NCBI GenBank assembly: GCA_002396325.1 | Contig: DGXM01000133.1 | Span: forward strand, 5,197 to 23,718 | DNA length: 18,522 bases | Direction: 5' to 3' | From: Treponema sp. UBA4232 | GTDB lineage: Bacteria > Spirochaetota > Spirochaetia > Treponematales > Treponemataceae | In this document: positions 7,526 through 14,342 of the stretch, one piece after another | Numbering within the stretch: position 1 is the first letter of the stretch | How the letters are laid out: every line of letters begins with the position of its first letter | Translations under genes and position numbers: made by a program | The notes under the pieces: generated by a model | Told to the model about the DNA's origin: nothing | Databases searched by the model: none | What the model saw: the letters and a program-made list of their open reading frames with translations, nothing else

Positions 7526-7711
7526 ATGGCTAAGAAATCAATGATTATCAAGGCGGCTCGTAAACCCAAGTACAGCACTCGTGAATATAACAGGTGCCAG
7601 CTTTGCGGTCGTCCACATGGATATTTGCGCAAGTACAAGATTTGTCGTATTTGTTTCCGCAAATTAGCTAGTGAAGGCCTTTTGCCGGGCGTCACTAAGT
7701 CATCTTGGTAG
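7526..7711 (+). CDS. rpsN: 30S ribosomal protein S14, zinc-binding type Z
   Basis: S14 (uS14) is a late-assembly protein of the 30S head. The protein has 61 residues, the short zinc form rather than the roughly 100-residue zinc-free form. NRCQLCGRPHGYLRKYKICRICFRKLA supplies the two CxxC pairs. The start is preceded by AAGGAAG. It lies in the standard L5-S14-S8 order, and no zinc-independent paralogue is visible here. Confidence 0.97.
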   Translation: MAKKSMIIKAARKPKYSTREYNRCQLCGRPHGYLRKYKICRICFRKLASEGLLPGVTKSSW

Positions 7712-7725
7712 TGTAGGAGAATAAA

Positions 7726-8127
7726 ATGGCAGCTTCAGACCCAATAGCAGATATGCTGGCAAAAGTCCAGAATGCGGCAAAAGTCAACCACGAGAAGGTT
7801 GATGTTCCGACCTCTAAGATGAAACTGGAAATCGTTAAGATCCTCAAGACTGAAGGATACATCAAGAACTTTAAGAAAGTTCAGGATGATAACGGCCACA
7901 GCATTATCCGTATCTTTTTGAAATATGACGATGTGAACAAGTCAGTGATTCACGGAGCTAAGAAGATTTCTACTCCTGGTCGCCGTGTTTACTCTGGTTA
8001 CAAGGATTTGCCCCGTGTCTATAACGGCTATGGTACATTAATCGTTTCAACTTCAACAGGCGTTACAACCGGTAAGAAGGCTTCTGAGAAGCAGGTTGGC
8101 GGCGAGTTGATTTGCTCTGTGTGGTGA
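7726..8127 (+). CDS. rpsH: 30S ribosomal protein S8
   Basis: S8 (uS8) binds 16S rRNA helix 21. In E. coli it also represses the spc operon. The protein has 133 residues. It begins MAASDPIADMLAKVQNA and contains the conserved KISTPGRRVY and the C-terminal STSTGVTTGKKASEKQVGGELICSVW. A TAGGAG-like site lies just upstream. No S8-binding-like mRNA site was recognised by eye near rplE, though that needs a structural search. Confidence 0.96.
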   Translation: MAASDPIADMLAKVQNAAKVNHEKVDVPTSKMKLEIVKILKTEGYIKNFKKVQDDNGHSIIRIFLKYDDVNKSVIHGAKKISTPGRRVYSGYKDLPRVYNGYGTLIVSTSTGVTTGKKASEKQVGGELICSVW

Positions 8128-8139
8128 TAGGAGGAAGTT

Positions 8140-8682
8140 ATGGCATCAAAAATTGGTAAGCTTCCTGTGGCTATTCCCGCAGGTGTAACAGTTACTGTTT
8201 CCGAGAACTTGGTTACCGTGAAAGGTCCCAAGGGTGAACTCAAGCAGGCAGTCAACAATCTGGTAAAGGTTGAGGTTAAAGGTGCGGAGGTTATTGTAAC
8301 TCCCGTCGATGGCTCAAAACCCGCCAGTGCAGCTCACGGTTTGTATCGCAACCTGATTCACAATATGGTGACAGGTGTTTCTGCCGGATTCACAAAGGCT
8401 CTGATTATCAACGGTGTTGGTTATCGTGCAGAAGTGAAGGGCAAGGAACTTGTTTTGAACCTTGGATATTCAAACGACTTCATCGCAGTCATTCCCAGCG
8501 ATTTGACTGTTACTGCTGATCAGAACGGAAAAATCACAGTCTCAGGAATCGACAAGCAGAGAGTCGGTGAATTCAGTGCTCAGCTTCGTAAGCTCCGTCT
8601 GCCTGAACCTTACAAGGGAAAGGGTGTCCGCTACGATACTGAGGTTATCAGACGCAAGGTCGGAAAGACTGGTGTGAAATAA
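8140..8682 (+). CDS. rplF: 50S ribosomal protein L6
   Basis: L6 (uL6) sits near the factor-binding site of the 50S subunit. The protein has 180 residues in two similar domains. The first opens SKIGKLPVAIPAGVTV, and the second contains GVGYRAEVKGKELVLNLGYS. The C-terminal signature KLRLPEPYKGKGVRYDTEVIRRKVGK is complete. TAGGAGG upstream is a strong ribosome-binding site. Confidence 0.97.
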   Translation: MASKIGKLPVAIPAGVTVTVSENLVTVKGPKGELKQAVNNLVKVEVKGAEVIVTPVDGSKPASAAHGLYRNLIHNMVTGVSAGFTKALIINGVGYRAEVKGKELVLNLGYSNDFIAVIPSDLTVTADQNGKITVSGIDKQRVGEFSAQLRKLRLPEPYKGKGVRYDTEVIRRKVGKTGVK

Positions 8683-8693
8683 GGTGGTTTGAT

Positions 8694-9056
8694 ATGTTGA
8701 GAAAAATGACTGATAAACAGAGAAAGCGCCTGCACAGAAAGGTTCACATCCGCAAATCCGTGTACGGTACTGCAGAACGTCCGCGCCTGACTGTGTTCAA
8801 GAGCGGCAAAAACCTTTACGCACAGGTAATCAATGATGATGAGGGCAATACCCTTGCCTCAATCTCTACACTGGAAAAGGATTTTATCGCACTGAAGGCA
8901 AATATCGACAGCGCGACAAAGCTTGGTGAGGCACTGGGTGCTCGCCTTAAGGATAAGAACATCACGAAAGTCGTGTTCGACCGCAATGGGTATCTTTATC
9001 ATGGCGTTGTTAAGGCCCTTGCTGATGCTACCCGCAAAGCCGGGATTGAATTCTAG
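8694..9056 (+). CDS. rplR: 50S ribosomal protein L18
   Basis: L18 (uL18) binds 5S rRNA with L5. The protein has 120 residues. It has a basic N-terminus (KQRKRLHRKVHIRKSVYGTAERPRL), then the core VFKSGKNLYAQVINDDEGNTLASIST, and the C-terminal VVFDRNGYLYHGVVKALADATRKAGIEF. The ATG at 8694 is followed by other possible starts (TTG 8697, ATG 8706). AAGGTGG at 8681-8687 favours 8694. Its stop lies 8 bases from the rpsE start. Confidence 0.95.
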   Translation: MLRKMTDKQRKRLHRKVHIRKSVYGTAERPRLTVFKSGKNLYAQVINDDEGNTLASISTLEKDFIALKANIDSATKLGEALGARLKDKNITKVVFDRNGYLYHGVVKALADATRKAGIEF

Positions 9057-9064
9057 GAGTGGTT

Positions 9065-9592
9065 ATGGATCAGGATCGCAAGAACCGCAATGATAGAGGT
9101 GAAAGAAAGCCTCAGGATGAATTCGTAGAAAAGCTCGTGAAGCTGAACCGCACTTCTGTGACAAAGAAGGGTGGACGCAAGATGTCTTTCTCTGCTCTGA
9201 CTGTTGTTGGAGACCAGAAGGGACGCATCGGATACGGATTCGGAAAGGCCAATGATGTAAGTGAAGCAATCAGAAAGAGCATTGACCGTGCAAAGGCCAA
9301 TATGGTTACTCTTCCTATTAAGAATGGAACTATTCCGCATGAAATCATTGGTAAATACAATAGCTCAGCCGTTTTGCTGAAGCCTGCATGCCCTGGTACC
9401 GGAGTTAAAGCCGGTGGTCCTGTGCGTGCAGTAATGGATGCGGCCGGAATTACAGATGTTATTTCCAAGTCTCAGGGCTCAAGAACTTCCATCAACGTAA
9501 TCCGTGCAACATTCAATGCTATTGAGCAGATGATGGATGCACGTGCCGTAGCTCAGGCTCGTGGCAAGAATCTTAAGGATATGTGGGGCTGA
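9065..9592 (+). CDS. rpsE: 30S ribosomal protein S5
   Basis: S5 (uS5) helps form the mRNA entry site and affects decoding accuracy. The protein has 175 residues. It has a charged N-terminal stretch, then the double-stranded-RNA-binding-like domain containing GGRKMSFSALTVVGDQKGRI and GYGFGKANDVSEAIRKS. The C-terminal domain contains GVKAGGPVRAVMDAAGI and SRTSINVIRAT. A GTG at 9059 is in frame, but AGGAG (9055-9059) overlaps it and sits five bases before the ATG at 9065, so I chose 9065. Confidence 0.96.
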   Translation: MDQDRKNRNDRGERKPQDEFVEKLVKLNRTSVTKKGGRKMSFSALTVVGDQKGRIGYGFGKANDVSEAIRKSIDRAKANMVTLPIKNGTIPHEIIGKYNSSAVLLKPACPGTGVKAGGPVRAVMDAAGITDVISKSQGSRTSINVIRATFNAIEQMMDARAVAQARGKNLKDMWG

Positions 9593-9594
9593 TT

Positions 9595-9780
9595 ATGGCA
9601 AAGAAATTACGCATTGAATTGGTAAAGAGCACCATCGGACAGAAGCCTTCGAAAGTTGCCACTGTCCGCAGCCTGGGTCTTAAAAAGATTAACTCGGTTG
9701 TTGAGCAGAATGACACTCCTGCCATCCGTGGCATGGTAGCGACCGTAGCTCACTTGGTTAAATGTGAGGAGATCGACTAA
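9595..9780 (+). CDS. rpmD: 50S ribosomal protein L30
   Basis: L30 (uL30) is a small 50S protein present in only some bacteria. The protein has 61 residues, the usual size. It reads AKKLRIELVKSTIGQKPSKV and then VRSLGLKKINSVVEQNDTPAIRGMV, covering the whole domain. The frame is open four codons further upstream, but the ATG at 9595 right after the rpsE stop matches the family start. The stop shares one base with the rplO ATG. Confidence 0.95.
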   Translation: MAKKLRIELVKSTIGQKPSKVATVRSLGLKKINSVVEQNDTPAIRGMVATVAHLVKCEEID

Positions 9781-10247
9781 TGGCAGATTTTACACTGAAT
9801 GCCCCTAAGGGTGCTAACAAGGCTCCGAAGAGAGTTGGACGCGGTTCATCTTCCGGACTGGGAACAACAGCCGGTAAGGGTAACAAAGGCCAGCAGTCAC
9901 GCTCTGGTGGAAAGACATACGTAGGTTTCGAAGGTGGACAGATGCCTTTGTATCGTCGTATCGCACGCCGCGGTTTCAGCAATGAGCCGTTCAAGAAGGA
10001 GTTCTCAATCTTCAACCTGAAGCAGCTTGAGGAAAAGTATGCCGATGGTGAGACAGTTAACCGCGAGACTCTGGAAGCTAAGGGCTTGTTGACCAAGTCC
10101 GGTACCGGAATCAAAGTGCTTGGCGATGGAGATATCACCAAGAAGTTGACTGTGGATGTGGACAAAGTTTCTGCATCTGCAAAAGAAAAGATTGAGAAGG
10201 CCGGTGGTTCCGTAAAGGTAGCCGCTGCTGAAGAGCCTGCGAAATAA
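9780..10247 (+). CDS. rplO: 50S ribosomal protein L15
   Basis: L15 (uL15) is a late 50S assembly protein. The protein has 155 residues. The N-terminal half is the usual extended Gly/Arg/Lys-rich segment with KRVGRGSSSGLGTTAGKGNKGQ and GGQMPLYRRIARRGF. The C-terminal domain contains VKVLGDGDITKKLTV-type strands. The tail ends in a short acidic Ala-rich stretch (VAAAEEPAK). It is one-base coupled to rpmD and leads into secY after 17 bases. Confidence 0.96.
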   Translation: MADFTLNAPKGANKAPKRVGRGSSSGLGTTAGKGNKGQQSRSGGKTYVGFEGGQMPLYRRIARRGFSNEPFKKEFSIFNLKQLEEKYADGETVNRETLEAKGLLTKSGTGIKVLGDGDITKKLTVDVDKVSASAKEKIEKAGGSVKVAAAEEPAK

Positions 10248-10264
10248 AAACGTGGAGTGATGAA

Positions 10265-11605
10265 ATGGCAAACAATGCTGTGGTAAATATGTTCAGAGTC
10301 AAGGAATTGCGTTCAAAACTTTTCTTTACTCTGTTCATTCTAGCTGTCTTCCGTTTAGGAAGTGTCTTAACAATCCCGGGCATAAATGCTACCCTTTTGG
10401 CACAGTATTTTGAAAGCCTGGGAAATGGCGCCGAGAGTGCGTTTGCCAGTTACATGGATTTTTTTGCCGGTGGTGCGTTTGAAAGGTTTTCTGTGTTCAT
10501 GCTGGGTGTAATGCCCTACATCTCTACACAGATTATCCTTCAGCTCGCCTTGGTCATTTTCCCATCGCTCAAGAGAATTGCCCAGGAGGAAGGCGGTCAG
10601 CAGAAGGTGCAGTCTTGGACAAGAATTGGAACAATCTTTGTCTGTCTGATTCAGTCCTATGTTGTTACTGTGTATGCTGACTCCATCAGCCAGGCAGTTC
10701 CCGGCGTTTTGGTGTTTAGTGGCTGGAAGTTCAATCTGATTGCAATGCTTACGGTGACCACAGGTTCGATGATTACCGTATGGATTGGTGACCAGATTAC
10801 TGCTCACGGTGTGGGAAATGGTATCTCAATGATAATTCTTGCAGGTATCGTGGCCCGCATGCCTAGTGCAATCTACGAATTGGGAAAAGCAGTTTCAGCA
10901 GGCACTGTGAATCTCGTGTTCGCAATTATCGCCCTGTTGTTCTATATCGTGATTATCGGTTTGATCGTTTACGAGCAGTCCGGAGAACGCAAAATCCGCG
11001 TTAATTTCGCGAAGCGCGTTGTGGGCCGCAAACAGTACGGCGGTATGGACACATACATTCCGTTGAAGATTAATCCGTCAGGAGTAATTCCAATTATCTT
11101 TGCTTCTGCATTCTTGACTTTCCCATTGCAGCTTGCCAATGGTCTTTCCGGCGACACTGGTATCAGACGCTGGTTGGGCAGTGTTTCACAGGCATTGAAT
11201 CCACTTGGTTGGCTTTATAATGTAATCGAAGTTCTGTTAATCGTATTCTTTGCATACTTCTACACTCAGGTAACCCTGAACCCCACAGAAATCGCAAGGA
11301 ATATCCGTGAAAACGGTGGTTCTATTCCCGGAATCAGAACAGACAAAACTGAGGAATATTTACAGAAGGTAGTAAACCGTCTGATTCTTCCTGGCTCGCT
11401 GTATCTGGCGGTAATCGCCATCCTGCCTACAATCATTCAGTTGGTGTTCAACTTCCCGCAGTCAATTTCTATGTTGATGGGAGGAACATCTCTCTTGATT
11501 ATCGTCGGCGTGGTTTTGGATACTATGGCTCAGGTAGAGGCCCTGCTTAAGATGCATCATCACGATGGATTTACAAAGAAGGGCTTAAAACCGCGAAATT
11601 TGTAA
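10265..11605 (+). CDS. secY: Protein translocase channel subunit SecY
   Basis: SecY forms the inner-membrane channel for Sec-dependent export and membrane insertion. The protein has 446 residues, within the family range. It has a short cytoplasmic start, then hydrophobic segments consistent with the ten-helix fold. Landmarks are FRLGSVLTIPGIN (plug side of helix 1), MPYISTQIILQLALVIFP (helix 2), GDQITAHGVGNGISMIIL, the cytoplasmic loop with GGMDTYIPLKINPSGVIPIIFASAFLTFP, and NPTEIARNIRENGGSIPGIRTDKTEEYL. GGAG at 10254-10257 is the ribosome-binding site. The last codons form one arm of a perfect inverted repeat that continues past the stop. Confidence 0.98.
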   Translation: MANNAVVNMFRVKELRSKLFFTLFILAVFRLGSVLTIPGINATLLAQYFESLGNGAESAFASYMDFFAGGAFERFSVFMLGVMPYISTQIILQLALVIFPSLKRIAQEEGGQQKVQSWTRIGTIFVCLIQSYVVTVYADSISQAVPGVLVFSGWKFNLIAMLTVTTGSMITVWIGDQITAHGVGNGISMIILAGIVARMPSAIYELGKAVSAGTVNLVFAIIALLFYIVIIGLIVYEQSGERKIRVNFAKRVVGRKQYGGMDTYIPLKINPSGVIPIIFASAFLTFPLQLANGLSGDTGIRRWLGSVSQALNPLGWLYNVIEVLLIVFFAYFYTQVTLNPTEIARNIRENGGSIPGIRTDKTEEYLQKVVNRLILPGSLYLAVIAILPTIIQLVFNFPQSISMLMGGTSLLIIVGVVLDTMAQVEALLKMHHHDGFTKKGLKPRNL

Positions 11606-11627
11606 AAAAAAATCAATAAATTTCGCG
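11592..11627 (+). repeat. Perfect 10-bp inverted repeat across the secY stop codon
   Basis: CGCGAAATTT at 11592-11601 is exactly mirrored by AAATTTCGCG at 11618-11627, with a 16-base A-rich loop that includes the stop. No T-run follows on the + strand, so it is not a classical terminator. It could stabilise or process the secY 3' end. The inverted repeat is certain; the role is inferred. Confidence 0.6.
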
Positions 11628-11635
11628 ATAAGGAC

Positions 11636-11665
11636 TAGATTAAGTAAGGGAATATATGCTATATT
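11636..11665 (+). promoter_or_regulatory. Candidate promoter for rpmJ-rpsM-rpsK
   Basis: An extended -10 reads TG-C-TATATT, with TG at 11657-11658 and the hexamer at 11660-11665. A weak -35-like TAGATT (11636-11641) lies 18 bases upstream. This AT-rich stretch stands out within the operon and lies between the secY hairpin and a structured leader. Assignment is by motif only. Confidence 0.4.
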
Positions 11666-11689
11666 AACTCACTACTTGAATTTAAAGTA

Positions 11690-11782
11690 GCGGGGTACTT
11701 GGCTGTAGTCCATGGCGGCGGTGTTCGCTTCGGATTGCCATGGTCAAGTGATGATATACGCATGATTCCCAGGGGGACTTTT
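11690..11782 (+). promoter_or_regulatory. Structured leader ahead of rpmJ
   Basis: CCATGGC at 11710-11716 pairs perfectly with GCCATGG at 11737-11743. An outer helix can form between 11696-11701 and 11745-11750, separated by an asymmetric internal loop. The rpmJ ribosome-binding site AGGGGG is at 11771-11776, six bases before the ATG. In E. coli, S4 controls the alpha operon through a pseudoknot before rpsM. I see a structured leader in a comparable place, but there is no evidence that it binds S4. Confidence 0.45.
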
Positions 11783-11896
11783 ATGAAAGTACGAACCAGT
11801 GTAAAACCTATCTGCGACAAGTGCAAGGTTATCAAAAGGAACGGAATTATCCGCATTATTTGTGAGAATCCGAAGCACAAGCAGAGACAGGGTTGA
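11783..11896 (+). CDS. rpmJ: 50S ribosomal protein L36, zinc form
   Basis: L36 (bL36) is the smallest 50S protein and is zinc-binding in its C+ form. The protein has 37 residues, starting MKVRTSVKPICDKC. The zinc ligands are C11, C14, C27 and H32, the complete CCCH set. The frame is open upstream to 11699, but the family start and the AGGGGG site fix 11783. It precedes rpsM by 10 bases. adk, map and infA, often found between secY and rpmJ in other bacteria, are absent. Confidence 0.96.
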   Translation: MKVRTSVKPICDKCKVIKRNGIIRIICENPKHKQRQG

Positions 11897-11906
11897 GGAG
11901 TAACTG

Positions 11907-12275
11907 ATGGCACGTATTGCGGGAGTTGACCTCCCAAACAAGCATGTCAACATTGCGTTGACATATATTTATGGTATTGGCCGTCCGGCTGCAAACCGCA
12001 TCTGCGAACTGACAAACACAGATCCCAACAGAATGATTAATGATCTTTCTGAGGATGAACTTGCAAAAATCCGCAAGGCTATCGATGACAACTACAAGAC
12101 CGAAGGCCACCTCCGCACAGAGATTGGTCTTAACATCAAGCGTCTTATCGACATCGGCAGCTACCGTGGATTGCGCCATCGCAAAGGACTTCCTGTTCGC
12201 GGACAGCGCACCCGCACTAATTCTCGCACACGCAAGGGTAAGAAGAAGACCGTTGCCAACAAGAAGAAGGCTTAA
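11907..12275 (+). CDS. rpsM: 30S ribosomal protein S13
   Basis: S13 (uS13) lies in the 30S head and bridges to L5. The protein has 122 residues. It starts MARIAGVDLPNKHVNIALTY and contains the helix-two-turns-helix region YGIGRPAANRIC. The C-terminal basic tail GLRHRKGLPVRGQRTRTN is standard and reaches the P-site tRNA in the family. GAGGAG overlaps the rpmJ stop. Confidence 0.97.
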   Translation: MARIAGVDLPNKHVNIALTYIYGIGRPAANRICELTNTDPNRMINDLSEDELAKIRKAIDDNYKTEGHLRTEIGLNIKRLIDIGSYRGLRHRKGLPVRGQRTRTNSRTRKGKKKTVANKKKA

Positions 12276-12288
12276 GCGGAGGTAAACA

Positions 12289-12669
12289 ATGGCAGTTGAA
12301 AGAAAGAGAAAAGAAAAAAAGAGTGTTTACGAAGGAAATGTCTACATTCAGGCAACTTTCAACAACACGATTGTAACAATCACAGACCTCAGGGGAAATG
12401 CGATTTCTTGGGCTTCTTCTGGTGGATTGGGATTCCGTGGAGCTAAAAAATCTACTCCTTTCGCCGCACAGTCAGTCGCTGAGACCGCTGTTCAGCGTGC
12501 TGCGAGTTATGGTTTGCGTGAGGTTCACGTATTCGTAAAAGGACCTGGAATCGGTCGCGAGAATGCGATCCGCGTTTTGGGTACACTGGGATTGAAGGTA
12601 AAGTCAATTTCCGATATTACCCCCATTCCTCACAACGGATGCCGCCCCCGCAAGACACGCCGTATGTAA
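12289..12669 (+). CDS. rpsK: 30S ribosomal protein S11
   Basis: S11 (uS11) is part of the 30S platform near the Shine-Dalgarno helix. The protein has 126 residues. It contains VYIQATFNNTIVTITDLRGN, WASSGGLGFRGAKKSTPFAAQ and the terminal DITPIPHNGCRPRKTRRM. GGAGG precedes the ATG. In many bacteria rpsD follows directly; here a 182-base non-coding gap leads to rpoA instead. Confidence 0.97.
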   Translation: MAVERKRKEKKSVYEGNVYIQATFNNTIVTITDLRGNAISWASSGGLGFRGAKKSTPFAAQSVAETAVQRAASYGLREVHVFVKGPGIGRENAIRVLGTLGLKVKSISDITPIPHNGCRPRKTRRM

Positions 12670-12673
12670 TTTT

Positions 12674-12700
12674 CTGTGCAGGACGTTTTGTCTTGTGCAG
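12674..12700 (+). terminator. Terminator-like hairpin directly after rpsK
   Basis: An 11-bp stem pairs 12674-12684 with 12690-12700 around a 5-base loop (GTTTT) and includes three G-U pairs. It begins five bases after the rpsK stop and is followed by TTTGATTT, an imperfect T-run. It could be a partial terminator or attenuator that lowers readthrough into rpoA. The broken T-run limits confidence. Confidence 0.45.
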
Positions 12701-12706
12701 TTTGAT

Positions 12707-12743
12707 TTGACATTTTGTCATTGCATGCGGAAGACCATAGTTT
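12707..12743 (+). promoter_or_regulatory. Candidate rpoA promoter region with small palindrome
   Basis: A consensus TTGACA lies at 12707-12712 but has no good -10 at the right distance. TTGTCA (12715-12720) has TAGTTT (12738-12743) exactly 17 bases downstream, a 5/6 and 3/6 match. The two -35-like boxes sit in the palindrome TGACA-TTT-TGTCA (12708-12720), which could also be a protein-binding site. The weak -10 leaves this uncertain. Confidence 0.3.
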
Positions 12744-12778
12744 ACATTTGGTCGGTACGATCGACTGCCGGATGTAAA
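12741..12778 (+). promoter_or_regulatory. Hairpin in the rpoA leader
   Basis: TTTACATTTGG (12741-12751) pairs with CCGGATGTAAA (12768-12778), 11 bp with two G-U pairs. Its loop contains a further TCG/CGA pairing (12752-12754 with 12762-12764). Six T bases follow at 12783-12788, but a 4-base gap separates them from the stem, so it may be a weak terminator, an attenuator or a leader structure. Confidence 0.45.
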
Positions 12779-12796
12779 AGGATTTTTTGAAACGCT

Positions 12797-12814
12797 GAGC
12801 CTGAAGTCAGGCTC
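12797..12814 (+). promoter_or_regulatory. Short hairpin just before the rpoA ribosome-binding sites
   Basis: GAGCCTG (12797-12803) and CAGGCTC (12808-12814) form a perfect 7-bp stem with an AAGT loop. It lies 12 bases before the first AAGGAG of rpoA. No T-run follows, so a translational or stability role is more likely than termination. Confidence 0.5.
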
Positions 12815-12825
12815 GGTTTGGAACC

Positions 12826-12855
12826 AAGGAGTTCAAATGGAAGGAGTTCACATGG
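12826..12855 (+). repeat. Tandem 15-bp duplication of the rpoA ribosome-binding site and start
   Basis: AAGGAGTTCAAATGG (12826-12840) is followed directly by AAGGAGTTCACATGG (12841-12855); 14 of 15 bases match. Each copy has a full AAGGAG, a 5-base spacer and an ATG. The two ATGs (12837 and 12852) are in the same frame, so ribosomes could start at either and make forms differing by five residues. Confidence 0.85.
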
Positions 12856-13898
12856 CTCGTAAGAATCTGCTTAAAGGAATAAAGAAACCGAAGGGCATTA
12901 CATTTGAGCATGAAGAAGAGAAGGCGGACTACGGTAAGTTTACGGCTGAACCTTTTGAAAGAGGTTTCGGAACGACTGTGGGAAACACTCTTCGCAGAGT
13001 GCTGCTTTCTACGATTCAGGGTTACGCTATCTCTGCGGTAACGATTACCTGGTATGATGCGGCTGATAATACCCATACGATTTCCAGCGAATTTGAGAAC
13101 ATTCCGAATGTTTCCGAGGATACGTTGGAAATTTTGGATACTTTAAAGAAGATTCGCTTGCGCTTGCCTAGGGATGTGGAACAGGATACGATTCTTTTTG
13201 AATTCAAAGGCCCTCGCAAAGTTACGAGTGATGACTTCAATAAGGAAGGTCAGCTTGAAGTGATGACCAAGGGGCTGGATGTCTTCGAAATGATGGAAGG
13301 CGGCCACCTTGAGATGGAAATTCAGGTTGAGCTTGGAAGAGGGTATAAGTCTGCTGAGGAAAATGCTGAAGGAAAGACTGATATCAGTGTGATTCCGATT
13401 GACTGTATCTATACACCTGTAACGAAGGTCAAGTATTCTATCGATTCAATTCGCCTCGGTGAACGGAGCGATTATGAACGGCTCATACTGGAAGTTTGGA
13501 CAGATGGAACTATAAAGCCTGATGATGCTTTGGCTGAGGCGGCGAAGATTGTAAAAGATTATTTTGCTATTTTCGTGAACTTCAACGAAAGTGAGTATTC
13601 AGCCGAAGATGACCATGATGAGGTTGACGGCTGGATTCATGAGTTGCTTAACAAGAGTGTTGAGGAACTTGAACTTTCAGTGCGCAGTTCTAACTGTCTG
13701 AAGAATGCAAATATTCGCACCATCGGCGAATTAACTAAAAAGACGGAAGAAGACATTACAAAGACAAGAAACTTCGGCAAAAAGAGTCTTGAGGAAATCA
13801 AGGCAAAACTTGAGGCCCAGGGACTGAGTCTTGGAATGACTGACTATAGTCACGTAAAAAATGTTGACTTACGCAATAATAAGGACGAGAACGAATGA
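12852..13898 (+). CDS. rpoA: RNA polymerase alpha subunit
   Basis: Alpha dimerises to start RNA polymerase assembly, and its C-terminal domain contacts UP elements and activators. From 12852 the protein has 348 residues. The assembly motif ERGFGTTVGNTLRRVLLSTIQG is at about residues 36-57. The C-terminal domain reads LSVRSSNCLKNANIRTIGEL, with R278 matching E. coli Arg265, and then NFGKKSLEEIKAKL. I chose 12852 because MARKNLLKGIKKP resembles spirochaete alpha starts. The duplicated upstream start at 12837 would add five residues. Thr codons are often ACG here, unlike the ACA-rich ribosomal neighbours, suggesting weaker expression selection. The 3' end overlaps rplQ by four bases (ATGA). Confidence 0.97.
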   Translation: MARKNLLKGIKKPKGITFEHEEEKADYGKFTAEPFERGFGTTVGNTLRRVLLSTIQGYAISAVTITWYDAADNTHTISSEFENIPNVSEDTLEILDTLKKIRLRLPRDVEQDTILFEFKGPRKVTSDDFNKEGQLEVMTKGLDVFEMMEGGHLEMEIQVELGRGYKSAEENAEGKTDISVIPIDCIYTPVTKVKYSIDSIRLGERSDYERLILEVWTDGTIKPDDALAEAAKIVKDYFAIFVNFNESEYSAEDDHDEVDGWIHELLNKSVEELELSVRSSNCLKNANIRTIGELTKKTEEDITKTRNFGKKSLEEIKAKLEAQGLSLGMTDYSHVKNVDLRNNKDENE

Positions 13899-14329
13899 AC
13901 CACAAGACTGGATTTAATCCGCTTTCACGTACCACAGCCCACCGCCGCGCAATGTCTCGCAACATGGTTACATCCCTGTTCAGATATGAGCGCGTTACAA
14001 CTACAAAGGCAAAGGCTCTGGAAGTACGCAAGGCAGCTGAGAAACTGATTACACGTGCTAAGGTTGATACTGTGCACAACAGACGTATCGCTGCAAAATT
14101 CATTGCTGATGAAAAGATTCTTAACAAGCTCTTCACAGAGATTGGACCACGTATGAAGGACCGCAATGGTGGATACACACGTGTCTTAAAGATGGGGTTC
14201 CGTCAGGGCGATGCTGCTGATGTAGTCATTCTGGAACTGGTTGACTACAAGCTTCCTGAATCAGAAGATGCAGACGCACAGGACACAAAGAAATCAAAGA
14301 AAGCCAAGGCTGAGAAAGCTGAGGCCTAA
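13895..14329 (+). CDS. rplQ: 50S ribosomal protein L17
   Basis: L17 (bL17) is located near the tunnel exit on the 50S subunit. The protein has 144 residues, about 15-20 more than the shortest family members. The core reads NPLSRTTAHRRAMSRNMVTSLF, then ERVTTTKAKALEVRKAAEKLI and GGYTRVLKMGFRQGDAADVVILELVD. The extra length is a Lys/Ala/Glu-rich low-complexity tail. The ATGA overlap with rpoA implies coupled translation. The zinc-ribbon gene starts 13 bases downstream. Confidence 0.96.
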   Translation: MNHKTGFNPLSRTTAHRRAMSRNMVTSLFRYERVTTTKAKALEVRKAAEKLITRAKVDTVHNRRIAAKFIADEKILNKLFTEIGPRMKDRNGGYTRVLKMGFRQGDAADVVILELVDYKLPESEDADAQDTKKSKKAKAEKAEA

Positions 14330-14342
14330 GAAGGAGTAAGCC

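Noticed and set aside
11592..11627. Intrinsic terminator after secY
   Set aside because: The stem is perfect, but no T-run follows on the + strand, so I call it only an inverted repeat of unknown role.
11699..11782. In-frame upstream extension of L36
   Set aside because: L36 universally starts MKVR-like, and AGGGGG is correctly spaced for 11783. The upstream frame is open only by chance through the leader.
12837..12851. Upstream rpoA start as the primary start
   Set aside because: It has an equally good ribosome-binding site, but the family-like N-terminus begins at 12852. I keep it as a finding rather than the annotated start.
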